From NCBI GenBank assembly GCA_038030265.1, contig CM075942.1:41816751-41880750 (forward strand): 64,000 nt of DNA, read 5' to 3'. This DNA comes from Corythucha ciliata. Lineage: Eukaryota; Arthropoda; Insecta; Hemiptera; Tingidae. The notes beneath the pieces are model-generated. The model was not told where the DNA came from and made no database searches. It was given only the letters and a program-made list of their open reading frames with translations. The translations under genes were made by a program, and so were the position numbers. Below, one piece after another: positions 21,686 through 35,369 of this stretch. Numbering within the stretch: position 1 is the stretch's first letter; each line of letters opens with the position of its first letter.

Positions 21686-23746
21686 GTACGTTGTTCGCAT
21701 TTTAAATTCTACCTGTCCCCCTCTATCAGTGTACACAAACTCCGGAGTTTATCGCTCGAAATTTCATGAAAACCATTCTACTCTATCGCACTAAATATAG
21801 CACTTTAACCGTGACCCAAGATGAACTTTATTTTGAACAGACCTATCACTTATTTTTTGTGGCATGCATACGAAAAAGATGGAAATATTGGCGCACTGAA
21901 TGATCTATGGTAATTGGTGGGGGGTGCACAGGTGTAAAGCGAATTTAATGCATTTTTTTCAGCCTCGCTCTGAAACAAGCTTCTAAGATCAATTATTTAG
22001 ATAATTTCAATGGTTTATACAAATTCTGCGCCACGAAAGTAGAATCACTGAGTAGTTGAAGCATCGTTATGCCACAGTAAAACCTGTTGATACCCTTCCT
22101 TTACCCATCAGTATCTTGACATTGGACTGGTAGATAGTATAATTTCTCTCTTTCTTTATACAATTCGGCCTGCATCAAACATGCGTGAGTGTGTTTCATA
22201 GGGTTCACGTTCCTCGGAAGTGGTGGAAGTGGTTTGATTTATTAACATTAAAGTGAAAAGAGTTTATCACAATTTCGCGTATTGCGGGGAAAGGGGAAAA
22301 TGAAAAAAAAGAAGACTTTAATGCCTTGTTATCGTTCTGGAAGGGGTTTAATTAAATTCTTCTCTTATAGAACATTCGTTGTTGTGCTGCGCTTGCCGAA
22401 AAACCCGTCCAGCATCGTCAGACTAACTTGAAATCAATAGCTGTGAGATTTAAAAAAGAAAGGAAAAAAAAGGCCGGTGATAAGACTCCAGGGCCACAAC
22501 CGGCTGTATGGAAAGAAAAAACAGCCACGATGTTGTGGTGCACGAGTGCTGTGGTGAGGTAGCTTTAAAGAGGGCATTTGAAATAGGTATTGCTGTCATA
22601 GTCGTGATAGCGTTTGATTTACTGGATGGAACAGATAAAATGCCGGAGTGGTAGTAATGTTTAGATTGGTAGGGAGGAGAAGGGGGTTAGTGATGAAAGA
22701 AAGTAAAACGGTGCGGGTAATCCTATCAGGTATCTATCGGTATGGAAGAGGTTGGAGCTATTTTTATAAGTGGAAAATAGCTATCTACCCTATGGTTGCA
22801 GTGGCTAGAATAGAAGGGAAAGGGAATAAATCAATTCTAAACGTTTTAGCACGCTAAACTTAACGAATAATTAAAAACACTGCAGGGTCTGCATTCAAAC
22901 CAGCTAAATCCTCAAGTTTCAATGGACTACCCCACTTTTTTTCCAAGAGAGATAAAAAGGGCAGAATGGAAGGAAACTGGGTATTTTTACATCTTCGAGC
23001 TCTCTCTTAAAACAAAATTATTTATAAAAGAAGGACGAAACTACAGAAAGGTCGACTTCTGCCCCTTTTCCATCGAGTAAAGCTAGGACCTATCGATCCT
23101 TCCGTGAGAACTCATTCTGGTCAATTATTGACAACATGCACACCTCATGGTCGCAACAACGAGGGAGAGATTCTGTGAATATACTTCAACCCTCTTTTAA
23201 CCTTTCGTTGTCTTCATCGAACATTGTGTCGCTTACGAGTCGAATCAAATTTTCAAATCTCGTGATTCAACTTCTTTCAACTCACTGGATGTTTTTGAAT
23301 CTTGGACAGGTGGTCCCCACCCTTCTAGTGGCCTTCTAACCGGTACAGAAGAGGTTTACACTATAAAGCTAGTTCAGAAGGAAACTTGTAGGTGCTGTTA
23401 AAAATTTAATTACCATTTACTGTTTTCCCCGTGCTTCCGAATTTATTCAGCGCCCTTCATGCTACTCCATCAAGTGAAAGCTTATACATACAGTCTTCGC
23501 GTGGCTTTGCCATTTTGCAAATATTTATACGGTCGTTTCTAATCGATGTCACGTATGCGAGGGGGGAAAAGAGAAGGTGCCGTGGCAGAGGGAATTCTCT
23601 TATAAGCTGCACTTTTTTAATTAAAATCCCTACGAATAAATTGTCTGCTTTCCTCGGAAGCTGTTTATTAGTACTTTTAATTTATTGGATAAGAACACAG
23701 CTTTTACGATCGTTAAAATAGCACACTTTCTTCTTGGTCTTCGTCT

Positions 23747-23782
<36 letters not shown>

Positions 23783-25324
23783 CTTTTCTTCTTTTCTTTA
23801 TACTATGTACCGCCAGTTGGTAGTATAGCTATTAACTATGAATGAATGGTTCGAGTGAACTAAGTCACCATCAAGAGTGATGTGTCGTGCGGTATATTGC
23901 ATAGCTTCGATTGAAAGAGTGAAGCTTACTGCGCTGCAGACTAAACATAATATTTTCATTATTATATGAATTTCAATAAGATTGTAATCCATAGGTCTGA
24001 ATTTCAATGAGCTTAGTCTAATGGTTTGGGAAAGGGGAAGATGGAATAGCGTTTACATAAAAATGGCATTCTCATTAATGTCGTATAGCAATGAGCTGAT
24101 ATTGCTACTATCGAAAATTCAGAAAACTCCGTCTTTAGTGCTTTTTACAATCCTCCTTGCTTGACTTCCGATCCTGAAGCACAAGACGCTTGTTTTATTA
24201 CAGAAAAAACATAGATTTCGTGGTCCCCGAAAATCTAGGTAGGTATTTCAGACGGTTTTAAAACATTGTTTATCTATAAATTGTTTAAACCCAAAATTTT
24301 GTTGTCTAATAACCACATATTTTGGCTTGTTCGTTTGTTTGTCAAATTATGAAAAACTTACGGAATTTTCACTTAAACCCAATATTTTATAAGCTTTCAC
24401 AATCCCCTACTTTCTACAATTCCTCAATAGACTGGAATGGGCGCAAGACTGGAATGGTTTCAGTCACCAATCTGAAAAGTCGGTATGCGAAACGTATGAC
24501 TATGATCCCTTCCCTACGTATGATCATGATCAGGACCACAATCATGATTCTTAATCTTACGAAAATCTATGATCTAGGATCTATTTATAAAGTCACGGGG
24601 GAGGGGATTATCCCTCCTCCAATTCCTCTGCACGTCAGCCATAAATCCTGCCCACACTTACAATTCTTTAATTCATGGTCGTTTTAATGGGATGAAGAAA
24701 CATTGGGTACCACCCCCCCCCCCCAATCCATCGAGCTTTCGTATTGAAATTCTGCACAAATCACGGATTTTGAAGTCCCATTTTTTTTTCTCCAGGAGAC
24801 TATAAAAATGCGCACAAAGCCACTTTTCCCAAGAAGTCAAAGGAATAGCGTGAATTTATTTATTCAAAGTTGAAATTGATTCTTAAGCCCTTCAGGGGTA
24901 AAATTAGAAAAAGTGGCTATATGGGAATTTTCATAATCTATTCGGAATTATCACGATTCCGTTAAATCCGGAATTAATGCTTGTATAAAGAGCAGGATTT
25001 TCTAACGAAGATGTTGGCGTCATGAGAGGGGGGGGGGGCTGAAAAATCAATAGTATTACACCCTCGAGTCGCAAGGAAAGTTACTTTTTTCCAATTACTT
25101 ATCAAACGTCCTTACCGTTACTTCAAACTCATTGGAAATTCCCGCTCATCTTCGTTTTGAATGAGTAAAAAACGTACATTCACCGGTGATCTCGGCCGAT
25201 TATCACATCTACAGAGAGGGCCAGAGCCATATTGCGAACCCGTGTGAAAAAGTCAAGATGCGGTTCGATAATGACGCTATGGCGTCATAATGTTATTTCA
25301 TATTCGGTGTCCTAAGGTCCCGCT
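21686..25324. other. no gene recognised; long poly-T
   Basis: Would be intron if the candidate exon at 21609 is real. A T tract of about 32 bases lies at 23751-23782, possibly the tail of a minus-strand retrocopy, followed by a T/C-rich stretch. A C-run lies at about 24713-24724 and a G-run at about 25029-25038. Short frames show no domains. Confidence 0.5.
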
Positions 25325-25695
25325 CAGAGATGGGAAAATTCCCGGGATTTTATTTTTCGGAAAATTTCCGGGAAAATACGAATCAATCCGATTTTTTCGG
25401 GAATTTATTTTTCGAAAACATTTTTCAAAATTCAACTAACGTATATAAGATCTAACGTGTCAAAATGCAATCCGAGTCAAAAAATAAGCGTGAGCAATAA
25501 GAACATTAACAAAATATGGTAAGAAAAATCCTATCGCCTCTCCTTTCAACGCCTAAGAAGTGGGAAGCCAACTTAACTGGCAAAGAAGCACAAAATATTC
25601 GCCCAAGCAATAAAAAAAAAATTCCCGTTTTTAGGCGGTAATTTATTATTTGGGGAAAATTCCCGATAAATTCCTTCCCGGAGGGAATACCCTGA
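25325..25695. mobile_element. 370 bp hAT-like MITE
   Basis: It starts CAGAGATGGGAAAATTCCCG and ends with a GGAGGGAATACCCTG terminus, fitting the hAT CAG...CTG pattern. Internal GGGAAAATTCCCG blocks near both ends are inverted relative to each other. The flanks GTCCCGCT and CTCCCGCT match at 7 of 8 positions (with one extra base at the right junction), as expected of an old 8 bp duplication. No transposase is seen. Confidence 0.6.
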
Positions 25696-26300
25696 CTCCC
25701 GCTTGAGGCAATTTTTCCCGGTCATTCGTATAATAAGGCTCCAGCAAGGTCTGCCTGCCCTGCGTCCGTAGCGAGGCTGCCGTCCACTGGAAAATGCGTG
25801 CAACCCCTGGAAAAAGGCCAAAGTGTCCAAAACGTTGGAATCACAGTGAGAATCCGTTTCAATATTTGGATATTTGGTTTCCATCCTATTTAAATGTTAT
25901 TATTTTTTAATTTTTTTGGGCTTTTTTCAAGGTATTTGGCCTATTTATCAAAACTTTTCCCTCGAACAATGGTAAATTGCGGAATGCACCGTGGCTCGGC
26001 CAGGAGCATCTAAACCTAAGGGGGCAGAAATTAGCGTTTCGCGCATCTTTGGTTTTGATCAATTTTCAAAGCCTTCAGTTGGAGTGGGTCAAGGCCCGCC
26101 TGTGGCCTGCGTCGAAGTTATTTCTTGGACTTCAGGGGTGACGATTTCTCGGCCATATTATCATGCACAGACAGTTCATGTAGCTTCCGGTCACAAATGT
26201 CAGAAGCACAGGGAGAAATTCTCAAAGATTTGTCTGATCCGTTTCATATCATACCGATAATCGAAGATTGTGTAAATTGAAAAATAATTACTCACCCCAC
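25696..26300. other. no gene recognised
   Basis: Contains CCAAAACGTTGGAATCACAG at about 25829, a short palindrome-bearing stretch that resembles retroelement termini, though no element could be delimited. An 89-codon frame at 25991-26260 has no motif. Confidence 0.4.
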
Positions 26301-27400
26301 ACAGCGGGGCTCTTTAATTTTAGCTGTGATAAAGCGTGTTTTATCTATTCTATATTTAAACCGAGAATCAGCGCTTTATCTAAATTTCACATGCGGGCTT
26401 GCCCGAATTATATCACGTTAGCATTAAAAGCACTATAAACAATTTTTTTCTGAATTCTGTTTTTGAAATCGCACGAAGAAACCACTAGCGGTTTTTAAAA
26501 AATTATTTTAGACATGAACTGGAGCTTTTTTCTCATTTTTATCTGCAGCGATTTTTCTCACTTTTAGCCGATCATTAGCCCTTTATAGTAGATTACATTA
26601 CAATATTAGTAAGTGGTGCATTACCTGCGAGTTTTTTGTTTGGCGGACGTGGCTTGCCAAGGCCGCTAATTAAAAACGAGCGGGTAGTACCACTTAATAG
26701 TCGAGTGATGTACGTTATTTTTCGCGCAACCGTCGTCGAATATTACCCAGTTTTATTTTTTTGACAAAAAAAACTATGTCTCAAGATATTTCTATAATCA
26801 CGGATGAGGCGATAACATTTCAACAAAGTTAGCACAAGGTTATAGAAAACTGACATGTAAAAAACTTGTCATGTCAGTTTCAAACCTTTACTGTACAGTT
26901 TTCAATGACTGAAGCTACAAAGTGCCAGGTTATGAAAAATTCAACTTACTGGAGTTATCATGTTATCGTAATGGGCAACTTACGAAGCAGGTAGCGCGAA
27001 ATTTAATTTAAGCCGCAAATTTGCGTTTTTATTTTCATTTTAGCCGTGAATTACAGCTTTCTTTTAACGTTAGCCGTGAAATGGCGTTTTCCCTTAATTG
27101 TAGCAGCAAATTACCGCATTTTTTCAACTTTACCCGTGAATTAACGAACGTGTTTTTCTTAAGTATAGCAGCAAATCTTTATTTTAGCCACGAATTTGCG
27201 TTTTTATTTAATTTTTGCCATTAATTAGCGCTTAACGTCAATTTTAGCTATGAATTAGCGTTTTCCTTAGTTGTAGCAGCGGCGATTAACGCATTTTCTC
27301 AATTTTAGCCATACATTAACGTTTATTAACTTAATTTTAGCCGCTAATCAGACCTTTTTACATAGTATTTTAGCCATGAATTAGCGCTTTTCCCCAATCT
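26300..27400 (+). repeat. degenerate 30-bp tandem array A
   Basis: From about 27010 to 27400 the sequence breaks into about 13 units, most near 30 bases, with consensus close to AGCCGTGAATTAGCG followed by TTTTTCTTAATTTT. Individual units differ at many positions and in length. Scattered, more decayed units (AGCTGTGATAAAGCG, ACCGAGAATCAGCG, AGCCGATCATTAGCC) extend back to about 26300. This is an old minisatellite without coding potential. Confidence 0.8.
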
Positions 27401-30400
27401 AGCGGTAACAATAATTCCATAATTATTATTGTTGAGTATAAGTACATAATTAATGGAAAACATAATTATCAAATTTTCTGGTATCCATATATACCTATCC
27501 CCAATCAATAAGACCATTTCTCAGGTTAATTGTATACTCACCAAAGAAAATAAGACTCATCAAATTTGAAAAGTCCCTGGTTTCTTTCCAGTCTCCTTAC
27601 TATACATATTTGTCAATTATGTTAAATTCCTGTACGCTTCTTTCCGAGTAGGAAGCGGATGGTCAAGCTTATGTAATAATGACTGTGAGACGTGAACTTT
27701 GTTTCCTCGTGAAATTCCCGACATAAAAAGACGGGGAAGAAACAACGATTTACCAGGGCAAACGCATTCTCTTTAGCATTATAATAGATTGTTTGATTGA
27801 AGCGCAGTGGAGGGCTGGGTGCTTGCTTAGGGGTCGATTCCAGTCAATAACAAAGTAAACATTTACGTTATTCTAAGATTGATGGATGATGGCAGATTTT
27901 AGGGTAGGTATAGATTCTGAATGGAGGGGCTTAAATGCGTGAGGTTGTCAGTGCATGTTCTCTGTAAAGTAAGTCAAGGTAACGTGTAATTTGAAACTTG
28001 GAAGTTTTTAAGGACTATTTGGGCTTCACTCAATCCTTTCCGCTCCAAGTGTTTTAACCCTATGGAGGGCCCAACATCTGAAGAGCTTTGATGGCTTTGA
28101 CGGAAATGTTAATTTATTCAAATTAAAAAAGATTTTATTTTGAATTCGAAATCGATACGTTTCAGAAAATGTGACGAAAACTTATTCCCACTCCTCGCTA
28201 ACATGTTGTTACAAGTTACCCGAAATTTAGTACAGCCATAATCAAAGTACGATTTTTAGAGCGTCCCGTTTCTACGATTGTCTCAAATAACTGATATTAA
28301 TTAACCCCTCGCTATTGATCAAAATCACGTATTTTTAGTATTTTCTCCACTATGACGTCACTATTTGCCATACTTTCGCTAATCGATTTCAAAAGGGAGG
28401 ATTAATCAACCGGCAATCCTAAGTTGATCCCTTCCTTGTCTTCACGACTCCTTCTAAGGCTGCTCGCAGGGGCTCCTTCTTAGAAGAGAAACATCATTGA
28501 AGGCATTGATTAAAAACAAAAACAAAAATAATAAGAAGAAAAAAGAGTGAATTGGGAGGAATAGAAATTCATCAATGTTTCTGAAATGGAAAAAATATAG
28601 CCACAATGAAAAATGCTCAGAATTTAGTGAAGATTACCGGACTTTAAGGGGATGACAATTTTAGCATTAGAACTTGTTAAGCAATAAGATAAATATGTAA
28701 CTTTTGTGGTTAATTCAAAAGGTCCTAATATACCTAACGAAAGTTTCTTTCACAACAAATGTTGTAAATATAATGTGCATTGAAATTAATTATACATTGC
28801 CTTGAGGGCCCTTGAGTGCAATTCCGTGACAAACGCTTCGTGAAGAGAGAGGTTGTGCTGCTATACCGGTTTGACCTTTTTTTAAACTTCATTGCCGTCG
28901 AAACATGTTGACTTCAATTCCAAGCTTGTTTTTCTACTTCAAGAATGTTTTTGAAGAGTATGAAGGGTTGAGGAGGAGAACGGCGGGGATTTAATTAAAA
29001 GAAAATATCGACCAGTCTTTAAGTAAAAAGGAAGATAGTTGTTTAGTGAAAGTAATCAATCAGTAACAGATTTGAATGGTTTACTCATTTTTTGGTTCAC
29101 TGACATAATTAAATCTCGATGCTTTACCTGAAATTAACCATAACTCTTAAAATTAAAAAGTGTAATCGTATGAATCTTTTTGAATCGATTCGAAGTCTTC
29201 GAATCTTCGAAAAAAGTATGCCGCGAGGAGCATCAGAAGGATGAGTCAGTGAAGTGGGGGGCTGATTAATTAAAGTCGATCAATTTCGGCGTCTAACGTC
29301 TACATCATTTTTCCTCACTTGCCCAGGGGCTTTTCCCTATCTTTCTTCTTTTTCTTCTCATTTTCTAGGCTGAGACTGAAGGTGAATGAGTGGACATGAG
29401 GCCCTAGGAAAATGGAGTTGTGGAAGGGATATATTGGGCGAGAACCTTTCTCATTTATTGAACTACATTCCCCCTTCTCCTTCCACTTCATCTGTTCTTT
29501 TTCTTTGAGAATACCAAAGGAACGAAAATCCGCTTAATTGATTTCAACGTAAAACCACTTTTAGCCCGTAAATTACGAATTAACTACGCTTGTTCCGAAA
29601 AATAATCACCAAAATCGATACCGCCACAACGCGGTTTTCAAAGTCATTTTCGCCAGAGACACATAGAGTACGCTCCCAAGCTTCCAGTTTGTTTTACAGC
29701 GCTGAAAGTTTTAGTGCTCCAGAATGTGGCCTCGCTATAAACTCGAAAGCAAACAGTAGCAAGAGTACAGAGTAGTTGTCGGAGGAGAAGGGGTGAGAAT
29801 AAACGGTAGGCTGAAGTTGATAGCTTTGAAAGCTATTCATGCAAGAGATAACGTAAAAAGTGAGGAGTGAAAAAAAAAAAAAAAAAATCTATGCATTGAA
29901 TCAGTCTACTAGGGGACAGGGTTTCTAATGCAAAGTATATTTGTTGTAACAGTCCTTCTCCACCACTTTTTTTCCGTTGGTTTGAGAGGAAGAGACCGAT
30001 TGGGAAAAGGGGGTTTCTTTAAATCACAGCGGAGGAGTTTGTGACGAATATCCATTTCTATAGTCTCAAGTGAGACACAGTATAGCTCTCGGGAATTGTA
30101 TTACTTTATTGTTCTTCTTCTAACTTGCAGCAGTGATGGATGGAAAGGTAGGGCTTTGTGTAAGTGTATTAGCTGTACGTGTTTCGCGAGAGTAATTCGG
30201 GCAAATCGCGTGCAATCGGTAATTTGCTTAAAACGCTCATTTCTTTCTTACTTTTCTTCCGCTGTGCCGGTCATTCAGGAAAAAGAAAGACGATGTTGAG
30301 CAGGATGTGGGACATGAGTTTACAAATGTGATTTTTTTTTTTTTTTTTTCAGTCATTCAGGACCACACAATCTCATTGTGCTTCCCTGTGAGATACATGC

Positions 30401-32859
30401 CTACCTTCAGCCACCACTACTAGAGCCCCTACCCACCCACTGTTTACAATGTTTTTTTGAATAATTTTATCTCAATATAGCTGGTAAACTAGCAAAAAGT
30501 CACCGAAAATTAAATTAAATTACCGTCCGATCGCACAGTGCAGTTTTTGAAACGAGGCTAAAACTGAATTTTACAGCCGACAAAGAGCCACAGCATGACC
30601 CCTGAAAATTATCGGTGTTGTCAGAAAAGCTGACTGTTTATCTGTTAATTTAGCCAGAAAATTTCGGCATTTCGCTGTAGAAACCATTGTTTCACCAGGG
30701 AAACGGAAAAGCCTCTGCGTATGGGTATATCAGTTACCACGATTCGAAAATCGTGGAGCTTCGAAGCACCAAAGGAAAATGTAAAGGGATAAAACAGGAA
30801 AGGATAATTTTACTATTCAGAAAAAAACTGTGAAGAAATGTATTATTTTATAATACGACAACAAAGACGTCTCCATCAAATGGAACAGATTTTTCAGGTC
30901 ACAAGCATTGGCATTTTAGCCTCAAGAATCAAAAATTGTCCCTGTCTAACCGGAATTTTCGGTATACGCATTACAATACGACCAAGGTAGTTATTGGAAA
31001 AGTGAACCAACTTTTCGTTTAAAATCGCAAACTGATCATAAAATTATCGCGACGGAAAGGTAGTTCAGCCCAAACAAAAAAAAAAATTCGTCTTCTAAAG
31101 AAACGCACTAATCAGCCCTGAAAATAACACTTCATATAAGACCCCCGATGTATGTATACGGTATACGCATAACCAGCCCCCGACGATTGAATTTTCAAGC
31201 TGTCGGACACATTGATTGTTTCCAGGAGGCTTTGAAGTTCGCCCCGAGTAATTCTCGGCACGAGTGCTTCGAAGGTGTTAACAATTTTCGAGAAAGAATA
31301 GTTGTTGGTAACGCCAGCAAACAGGGGTACCTTGGAGGTTCAGCTATTCATTTTTTGATTCTTGGGCATGAGATGCAAGTGATGGAAAGGAGTGGGGTTT
31401 AATTTTTGAATTGCGATTGCTAAAACATACATATTGATCAAACAAGAAGAAAATTGAGCACTTTGAATTGCTGGTTCCCGAGGTGAGAAGAGAGAACCTC
31501 TTATTTAATTTCGTTTGTTGTTCCATTGTTCGGTTGTATAAATTGCGTATCTGGTTTTACTAAGTTAGTATACAAGTTTATGTGGATAATCAAGTTTTTC
31601 CCCAACGAAATACGTATTCACCACGACGCCCATTACACCAATAATGATATTTGTGTACTTGCATAATTGAACCCTTCACGGAGCATCCTGCTATATCGAG
31701 GGCTTTTATCTTGTTGTTGTTTAAGGAATATTTAGAAAGGACTGAAAAAATGGCTGAAAAATTGGAGTTTTCGGGCTGCCAAAAATTGTGCTGATGGTTT
31801 CAGAATTTACATTTTTTTTCTCTCAATCACTCCTTAAATGTACGAGATAAAAAAAATAAAAAAATATACTGGACCTTTTGCAATGTAAAATTCTAATTTG
31901 ACTGGACTATTATACATAGAATTGCAGCTAATTGAGGTTCAAGTTATCGAAAAGTCTATTAATTAGGCCCATTGAAGTATTTAACAGTCAATAAAAAGTT
32001 TTTTTAAATTGAGGTTAAAAAGGTTAGGAGTAGTGGCTTTGATTTACAACAGAGATAGAAAATAATCAGTTTTATCGCTGCTCGCTTTCTGTTCTCTCTT
32101 CCCCACTCCTCTCGTCTGGGTTCGTTGTCTATCCAAATTGCACGCCACGCTCTAACGGTCGTTAAGAACCCTCTCCTCCGATCATCAGCACACCCGCCCA
32201 CACCATAACCAGGGGGTTAGCGAGAAGACTGCAGAGGCGTGAGGGCGGGTACTACTACAACACCATTAAGCTGCTAGCTGCTATTTAGACCGTGTCAGAC
32301 CGCATTACGCGCTGTTCCTCCTAAACTCCTCCCCCCCCCCCAACTCACACACTCTTTCAGAGCCACTCTTATCGTTTGCAAGAGAGCCCTTTTCGCGATA
32401 CAATGTTGCATCGGCAACCACTTTTTTTTCTTCTTTTTTTTTGTGGATGACTGCATCGGAAGTGTGTCTCATTTAACAACTCTGGATGGGAGGATCTCAA
32501 ATTTTGGTTGGGGGGGAGTAGAGAGTAAAGAGTCCGGTCTATTATAATTTCAAAAGAAAAAAATCAATAATATGGTTAGGCATGATATTATTAGTACCTA
32601 CCTTATTATAATTTTAACAATCAAAGATATCAAAGGCAGAGTTGGTCAAAGGGGGTTAATATCAACAAATCAAGAAGATTACTGCTTTGTAAAGAGCTTA
32701 TTCAATCCGGAGATCTATTGGATCAACAGGTTTTTTCACCCTCTTACTTTTCAAGACAGTATAATAACGTGAAAATAAGTTCTTAAAGTACCTATTTAAT
32801 TTTAAGAGGCAAACGCAGGCGCATAAACCAGGGCAGCAGACCCTAAAAATGTCCAGTTA
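27401..32859. other. 5.4 kb without a recognisable gene
   Basis: AT-rich sequence with poly-A at about 29871-29887, poly-T at about 30330-30350, further short A/T runs and a C-run at about 32331-32341. No foldback longer than about 20 bases, no protein motif and no retroelement head was seen. Any host exons here would be too short for me to recognise. Confidence 0.5.
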
Positions 32860-34350
32860 TATACAGGGTGTTCCAGGAGGAAACGACAATACTTCCACAT
32901 GTTGTACTACTAAGTAGGGCGAACCAAAATGACTATATGGACATAGGGTCGGAAACGCTTTGTTTCAGAGTTACAGGGAATTTAGTGTTTTTTAAGCCAA
33001 ATCACCTCTTTTCCACAAAAGGCGGTCTTAACGGACTAACCGTTCAACATAGAACAAAATAAACTTCATTTATGAAAAGAGCACAAAATTTAACTTTGGA
33101 AAAATCAGGAATAACACATTAAAATCGTCTTTATGTACGTTTAGTTATTTTTGGAAAAATCGAAAAAGTGTTGCGTTGAATTTTCCTGTTTCTTTCAGAG
33201 GCGAATTTCACTCAATCTTCAGTTGGTCGGGCATTGACCAATTATTGTAAAAACATGCCCATTATGTGAGCTTTCAATTGACGTAAGAAAATTGAAAATC
33301 GGTTGAACTTTTACTGAGATATGACACGAAAGGTTCGGAAAAACAGTGTAAAATCGTCAAAATAAGCCATATTGCAACTGTCAGGTAAAATCCCCAAAAA
33401 TTGTTTTCGACGTCAAAATAACCCCAAAATTCAAAGAAACAGTTTATTTAAGAAAAATCAATGCACCATGTCCATCATCATCATCATCTCCCACCACTTT
33501 CACTATCAAATAATCAATTATTAAACAAATTAACTGGTCTGATTCCTTCTAGTTTTCGTCTGGTGCTATTTTTCAGACGTTTTTGTATGATAATTGTAGT
33601 GATTCACGCGTATGATATGATTTGTACCAGAAAAATAAATTTTGAACTAAAATAATCACGGAAGGATACCTGAAAAACTAATTAAACGAGTATTTACTAG
33701 TGAAAGTGGTGGGAGATGATGATGATGATGATGGACATGGTGCATTGATTTTTCTTAAATAAACTGTTTCTTTGAATTTTGGGGTTATTTTGACGTCGAA
33801 AACAATTTTTGGGGATTTTACCTGACAGTTGCAATATGGATTATTTTGACGATTTTACACTGTTTTTCCGAACCTTTCGTGTCATATCTCAGTAAAAATT
33901 CAACCGATTTTCAATTTTCTTACGTCAATTGAAAGCTCACATAATGGGCATGTTTTTACAATAATTGGTCAATGCCCGACCAACTGAAGATTGAGTGAAA
34001 TTCGCCTCTGAAAGAAACACGAAAATTCAACGTAACACTTTTTTTTCTGATTTTTCCAAAAATAACTAAACGTACATAAAGACGATTTTAATGTGTTATT
34101 CCTGATTTTTCCAACGTTAAATTTTGTGCTCTTTTCATAAATGAAGTTTATTTTGTTCTATGTTGAACGGTTAGTCCGTTAAGACCGCCTTTTGTGGAAA
34201 AGAGGTGATTTGGCTTAAAAAACACTAAATTCCCTGTAACTCTGAAACAAAGCGTTTCCGACCCTATGTCCATATAGTCATTTTGGTTCGCCCTACTTAG
34301 TAGTACAACGTGTGGAAGTATTGTCGTTTCCTCCTGGAACACCCTGTATA
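32860..34350. repeat. 1.49 kb near-perfect palindromic element
   Basis: The two arms (about 32860-33505 and 33698-34350, roughly 650 bp each) are reverse complements with only a handful of mismatches. They enclose a spacer of about 190 bp. The termini are TATACAGGGTGTTCC and GGAACACCCTGTATA, with TA at each outer edge. A short frame of about 63 codons is identical in the two arms simply because the arms are identical, and it has no recognised domain. The inner arm ends carry a (ATC)n/(GAT)n microsatellite. The very high arm identity implies either recent formation or ongoing gene conversion. Confidence 0.9.
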
Positions 34351-34503
34351 TGTCACGCGTTAAGCACAATACTCGCCACAATTATAAGGAAGATCCTAGA
34401 AGTGAGGGGATCACTCAAACAGGTCTCCTGTTGTAGGATCTCCTTATCCTTATACTTATATCATTCAAGCCCTCATTAATATATTCTGGAGCCCCCTCAC
34501 GAC
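34351..34503. other. no feature recognised
   Basis: Short unique spacer between the palindrome and repeat X. Confidence 0.5.
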
Positions 34504-34914
34504 TTAAGGCGAAAGGGGATGACAAGTGTGCAAGTGAGAGGGAATATAGGCGCTGCGGCGGCACTCCTCACGGCTCCAAAAATGGTCCTATTTTAATTTT
34601 GAAAAATGAATTTTACTCGGGTACTGAATCTACTATTCGCGTCGTTAACCTTTTTTTATATTTCACATCGTAACCCAAAAATTAGACACACAAAATCTCG
34701 ATTTTTTATAAATTTGGAAAAATCATGTACAGCCCAGATGTAGGATAAGTTACTGACTCCAAAAATTTTTTTAGATTCACGATCGGATAACAATTAGCAC
34801 CCGAAACAAAAAAATCGTGAATACAATAGAACACCCCCGCGCGCCACCAACCTATTGGTGGATGTTGGAAAGAGAGACTCCTATTTCAACACTGCACTTC
34901 AAGGTCACTTGTCA
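34504..34914 (-). repeat. dispersed repeat X, copy 1 (empty of Helentron insertion)
   Basis: In reverse complement this copy matches 41533-42797 on both sides of the Helentron-like element located there. Shared blocks include TTAAGGCGAAAGGGGAT at one edge, the GGCTCCAAAAATGG block, GGGTTACGATGTGAAAT, ATAGAACACCCCCGCGCG and CAAGTGAC at the other edge. The internal continuity GTGAAATATAAAAAAAGG at about 34648-34662 is the uninterrupted equivalent of the insertion point. No coding content was recognised. Confidence 0.8.
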
Positions 34915-35106
34915 CATTATGCGGTGTTGCCACGTCTATTTCAGGAAATTTCAGCTTATCATTGTTGAAGTTCCGGAGGTTGAGATTGAAATGTTCCCTT
35001 TAAATTGCGTATTATGAAATTAGGCAAGACAGTGGCTTTTTTTCTCAAGAGATCAATGGGCCCTAAAAATTTGTGTACACCGTGTATAAAAAAAGGAAAT
35101 AACTTT
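34915..35106. other. no feature recognised
   Basis: Short stretch before the AGGTCCGTTCC MITE cluster. Confidence 0.5.
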
Positions 35107-35369
35107 AGGTCCGTTCCATTGTTTTGCTAGTGCTGAACTAGTGTAGAAAGTAATGTGATATCATTGACTTATTTAGAAAAATTAAATGAAACCAGATGAT
35201 TTTCTTCAAAAGTGTAGCACTCGCCAAACAATGGAACGGACCTATTGCTTCGGGAGTGCTACACTTTTGAAGAAAGTTGTCTCGCTTCATTAAATTTTTC
35301 AAAACAATTCAACGAGATCACATGTCTCTTCACACTAGTGCAGCACTAGCAAATCGATGGAAGAGACCT
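35107..35369. mobile_element. two abutting MITEs of the AGGTCCGTTCCATTG family
   Basis: Copy A (35107-35243) has the inverted ends AGGTCCGTTCCATTG and CAATGGAACGGACCT, with an internal GTAGCACT/AGTGCTGCAC pairing. Copy B (35244-35369) follows immediately in the opposite internal orientation and ends GATGGAAGAGACCT. Both are about 130 bp and recur at 35588-35717 and 44850-44996. No coding content. Confidence 0.85.

Noticed and set aside
33461..33655. Histidine-rich small protein
   Set aside because: The histidine run comes from an ATC microsatellite at the inner end of a foldback arm, not from a coding signal.
32868..34381. Two identical short proteins as a conserved duplicated gene
   Set aside because: They are the same frame seen in the two arms of one palindrome; identity reflects arm identity and there is no domain or coding evidence.
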